A stretch of DNA of 34,969 bases from Burkholderiaceae bacterium (GTDB lineage: Bacteria > Pseudomonadota > Gammaproteobacteria > Burkholderiales > Burkholderiaceae_D): contig JAISAG010000076.1 of NCBI GenBank assembly GCA_031266815.1, forward strand, positions 1-34,969. Direction: 5' to 3'. Below, one piece after another: positions 32,135 to 34,969 of this stretch. The notes beneath the pieces were generated by a model. That model had not been told where the DNA came from. It made no database searches and saw only the letters and a list, made by a program, of their open reading frames with translations. Both the position numbers and the translations under genes were made by a program. Positions within the stretch are counted from its first letter, which is position 1. Each line of letters starts with the position of its first letter.

Positions 32135-33534
32135 TGCCTCGCGACCCGGATTTTCCGGCAGGCAGCGCGGATCTTTCGCAGGACAGGCACATGGAAACCC
32201 GTCAACATAAAAAAGTATTTATCAAAACATTCGGATGCCAGATGAATGTGCACGACTCTGCCAGAATGCGTGACCTGCTGGCATCAAAAGCGGGCTACAG
32301 GAGTACGGAGGAACCGGAGACGGCAGACCTGATTTTGCTCAACACTTGCTCTGTGCGCGAAAAAGCCAAGGAAAAAGTGTTTTCCGAACTGGGGCGATTC
32401 CGGCAAATCAAGGCACGCAGGCCCGACGTGGTCATTGGCGTATCGGGGTGCGTGGCGTCCCAGGAGGGACACGCCATTATCCAGCGGATGCCTTTTGTCG
32501 GTCTGGTGTTCGGCCCGCAAACCCTGCACCGCTTGCCCGCCATGATTTCCGCCTACCAGCAAAGCGGTATTCCCCAGGTGGACACGGCGTTTCCGACCGT
32601 GGAAAAATTCGACAACCTGCCGCCCGCCAGGGCGGAAGGGCCTTCCGCCAGCGTAACGGTCATGGAGGGCTGCAATAAATCTTGCAGTTACTGCGTGGTT
32701 CCCCATACGCGGGGAAGAGAGGTATCGCGCGGGATGGAGGAGGTTCTGACTGAAATAGCCGCGCTGTCAGAGCAGGGCGCACGCGAGATTGTCCTGCTCG
32801 GGCAGAATGTCAGCGGCTATCGCGGCACAACCCAGGGCGGGAAGACGGTCGATTTTGCCACCCTGCTTTCCGAAGTGGCGGCCCTGCCCCTTGTTCGCCG
32901 TATTCGCTATGTCACCAGCCACCCCCGCGAATTTTCGCGGCGCCTGATTGACTTATACGAGAAAACACCCAAGCTGGTTGACCACCTCTACCTGCCCGCG
33001 CAACACGGCTCGGACCGCATCCTGTTTGCCATGAAGCGGGGGTATACCGCGCTGGAATACAAATCGCTCATCCGCCGTCTGCGCACCATCCGCCCAAACC
33101 TGTCCGTCTCCAGCGATTTTATCGTCGGATACCCGGGCGAAACCGATGATGACTTTTCCGCCATGCTCCGGCTGATAACAGAGGTCGGGCACGACAACAG
33201 CTTCAGCTTCCTGTACAGCCCCCGTCCGGGCACTCCCGCCGCCCTGCTGCCCATCGGCATTCCTCTCCCGGTACGGCGGGCACGCCTGCAACAGGTGCAG
33301 GCGCTGATCGAATCCCACGCCCACCGGATCAGCCAATCCATGTGCGGCACGGTGCAGGAAATACTCGTTGAGGGACAATCGGCAAAAGACCCTGCGCTGT
33401 TGCAAGGACGCACGGAAAACAACCGTGTTGTGCATTTTCCCGGCACCTTGTCCGCGACCCTGCCTGTTGGCGCCCTCGTCAACGTGACCATCACCGAATC
33501 CGCGCGCTATGCCTTGCACGGTACACTGACATAG
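32131..33534 (+). CDS. miaB: tRNA-2-methylthio-N6-dimethylallyladenosine synthase MiaB
   Basis: [26 protein letters not shown], radical-SAM [23 protein letters not shown]-terminal TRAM-like domain. Start could be 32191. Confidence 0.96.
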   Translation: MMPRDPDFPAGSADLSQDRHMETRQHKKVFIKTFGCQMNVHDSARMRDLLASKAGYRSTEEPETADLILLNTCSVREKAKEKVFSELGRFRQIKARRPDVVIGVSGCVASQEGHAIIQRMPFVGLVFGPQTLHRLPAMISAYQQSGIPQVDTAFPTVEKFDNLPPARAEGPSASVTVMEGCNKSCSYCVVPHTRGREVSRGMEEVLTEIAALSEQGAREIVLLGQNVSGYRGTTQGGKTVDFATLLSEVAALPLVRRIRYVTSHPREFSRRLIDLYEKTPKLVDHLYLPAQHGSDRILFAMKRGYTALEYKSLIRRLRTIRPNLSVSSDFIVGYPGETDDDFSAMLRLITEVGHDNSFSFLYSPRPGTPAALLPIGIPLPVRRARLQQVQALIESHAHRISQSMCGTVQEILVEGQSAKDPALLQGRTENNRVVHFPGTLSATLPVGALVNVTITESARYALHGTLT

Positions 33535-33547
33535 CAGGAGGCCCCTA

Positions 33548-34597
33548 ATGGCAGACGACAATACTTCCACCCGAAAAAAAGGCGCGGCAAACCCCAGGCG
33601 GGGAGAGACCCTGTCTTTTTCAGCCGAGCCTCTCTACAACGAATGGCTTGCCAATCTGTGCGGGCCCATGGATGAAAATATCCGCCAGATTGCCATCACG
33701 CACGATGTGCACATCGTCAGGCGGGGAGGACATTTTACGGTGACCGGCATTAACGCGCTGCCTGCTGTGCAGTTGCTGGAACAGTTTTACGCTGTCTCAT
33801 CCAAACCGGTTCTCTTAAACGACATCCAGCTGGCGCTGGCAGAACAAAAAGCACTTCTCATCGGACTGGAAAAAGGAATGTCCGCCAGCGCGCTGACCGA
33901 AGCCGAAACGGGCAGCCCTGTCCTGAAAACCCGCCGTGCCGATTTGCGGGGGCGCACGCCCATGCAAACCGAATACCTGAAAGCCATCGTCTCCAACGAT
34001 ATCACCTTTGGCATCGGTCCGGCGGGAACGGGCAAGACGTATCTTGCCGTCGCCTGTGCGGTGGACGCGCTGGAGCGGGATGCCGTGCAAAGGCTGGTAT
34101 TGACCCGTCCCGCCGTTGAAGCCGGAGAGCGGCTCGGATTCCTGCCCGGCGACCTGGCGCAAAAGGTGGACCCCTATCTGCGCCCGCTTTACGATGCCCT
34201 GTATGACCTGCTGGGTTTTGAGCGGACGCAGAAGCACTTTGAAAAGCAGGTCATCGAAATCGCCCCGCTGGCATACATGCGGGGGCGTACCCTGAACAAC
34301 GCCTTTGTCATTTTAGACGAGGCGCAAAATACCACACCGAAGCAGATGAAAATGTTCCTGACCCGCATCGGCTTCGGAAGCCGGGCGGTCATCACGGGCG
34401 ACATTACCCAGACCGATTTGCCTCCCGGGCAAAGGAGTGGTCTGGTCGAAGCCATTCATATTCTGCAGAACATCCGCGGCATCGCCATCCGGCATTTCAG
34501 CGCCGCGGACATCGTCCGTCATCCGCTGGTTGCCCGAATCGTTTCCGCCTATGAAAAAGCGGAAAAGCCGTCCCCCCGAAAGGAAGGACGGGCATGA
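33548..34597 (+). CDS. phoH: PhoH-family ATPase
   Basis: GIGPAGTGKTYLAVACAVDAL Walker A; FVILDEAQNTTPKQMKMFLTRIGFGSRAVITGDITQTDLP. Confidence 0.95.
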   Translation: MADDNTSTRKKGAANPRRGETLSFSAEPLYNEWLANLCGPMDENIRQIAITHDVHIVRRGGHFTVTGINALPAVQLLEQFYAVSSKPVLLNDIQLALAEQKALLIGLEKGMSASALTEAETGSPVLKTRRADLRGRTPMQTEYLKAIVSNDITFGIGPAGTGKTYLAVACAVDALERDAVQRLVLTRPAVEAGERLGFLPGDLAQKVDPYLRPLYDALYDLLGFERTQKHFEKQVIEIAPLAYMRGRTLNNAFVILDEAQNTTPKQMKMFLTRIGFGSRAVITGDITQTDLPPGQRSGLVEAIHILQNIRGIAIRHFSAADIVRHPLVARIVSAYEKAEKPSPRKEGRA

Positions 34598-34969
34598 CTC
34601 CTCCTCCCGCTTTCTCACTTTCTGTACAGTACGCGGATACCTGTTCGCAGCACTTGTTTCCCCGCTACCGCATCCGGCGGTGGGTGCAATCCGCCATCCT
34701 CACCCCCCTCACCTGCGTCGTGCGCTTTGTTTCCGAAGCGGAAGGGCGCACGCTCAATCGCTCTTATCGCGGCAAGGATTACGCAACCAATGTCCTGACC
34801 TTCCTTTACGATGACGAAGACGAGGCGTGCCCGCACACCGACATTGTGCTGTGCACAGACGTTATCCTGCGCGAGGCGGACGCACAGGGGAAAACGCCGC
34901 TGGCACACGCGGCGCACCTCGTTATCCACGGCACACTGCATGCGCAGGGATTCGGACACGACTCTCCCC
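34594..34969 (+). CDS. ybeY: Endoribonuclease YbeY, 3'-truncated by the window edge
   Basis: Not in the ORF track because it runs off the window. Manual translation from ATG 34594 (ATGA overlap with phoH) gives NRSYRGKDYATNVLTF...DIVLCTDVILREA...HLVIHGTLHAQGFGHDSP. Confidence 0.88.
   Translation, partial: MTPPPAFSLSVQYADTCSQHLFPRYRIRRWVQSAILTPLTCVVRFVSEAEGRTLNRSYRGKDYATNVLTFLYDDEDEACPHTDIVLCTDVILREADAQGKTPLAHAAHLVIHGTLHAQGFGHDSP

Overview
Chromosomal window from a probable betaproteobacterium (taxonomic inference from gene content only), mostly conserved core genes with two accessory patches. Left to right: FIST-domain protein (+); a tightly packed minus-strand cluster smc-zipA-ligA-galU-def; msrA (+); cfa (-); gmhA-type SIS isomerase (-); homospermidine synthase (+); a minus-strand array of five closely spaced genes (two Sel1-repeat proteins followed by three tandem paralogous beta-solenoid-like repeat proteins, the last a pseudogene with two lesions); sucA-sucB-lpd (+) with a downstream lipoprotein; a HI1419/HI1420-like toxin-antitoxin pair followed by a second antitoxin preceded by a 5'-truncated toxin remnant; a solitary flagellin gene (-); a TerC/CBS/CorC-type membrane protein (+) preceded by three strong hairpins; then miaB-phoH-ybeY (ybeY runs off the window). 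The best candidate for something undescribed is the 18-20 kb Sel1 + passenger-only repeat protein array at 13.9-20.2 kb. No rRNA, tRNA, CRISPR array or intact transposase was recognised.
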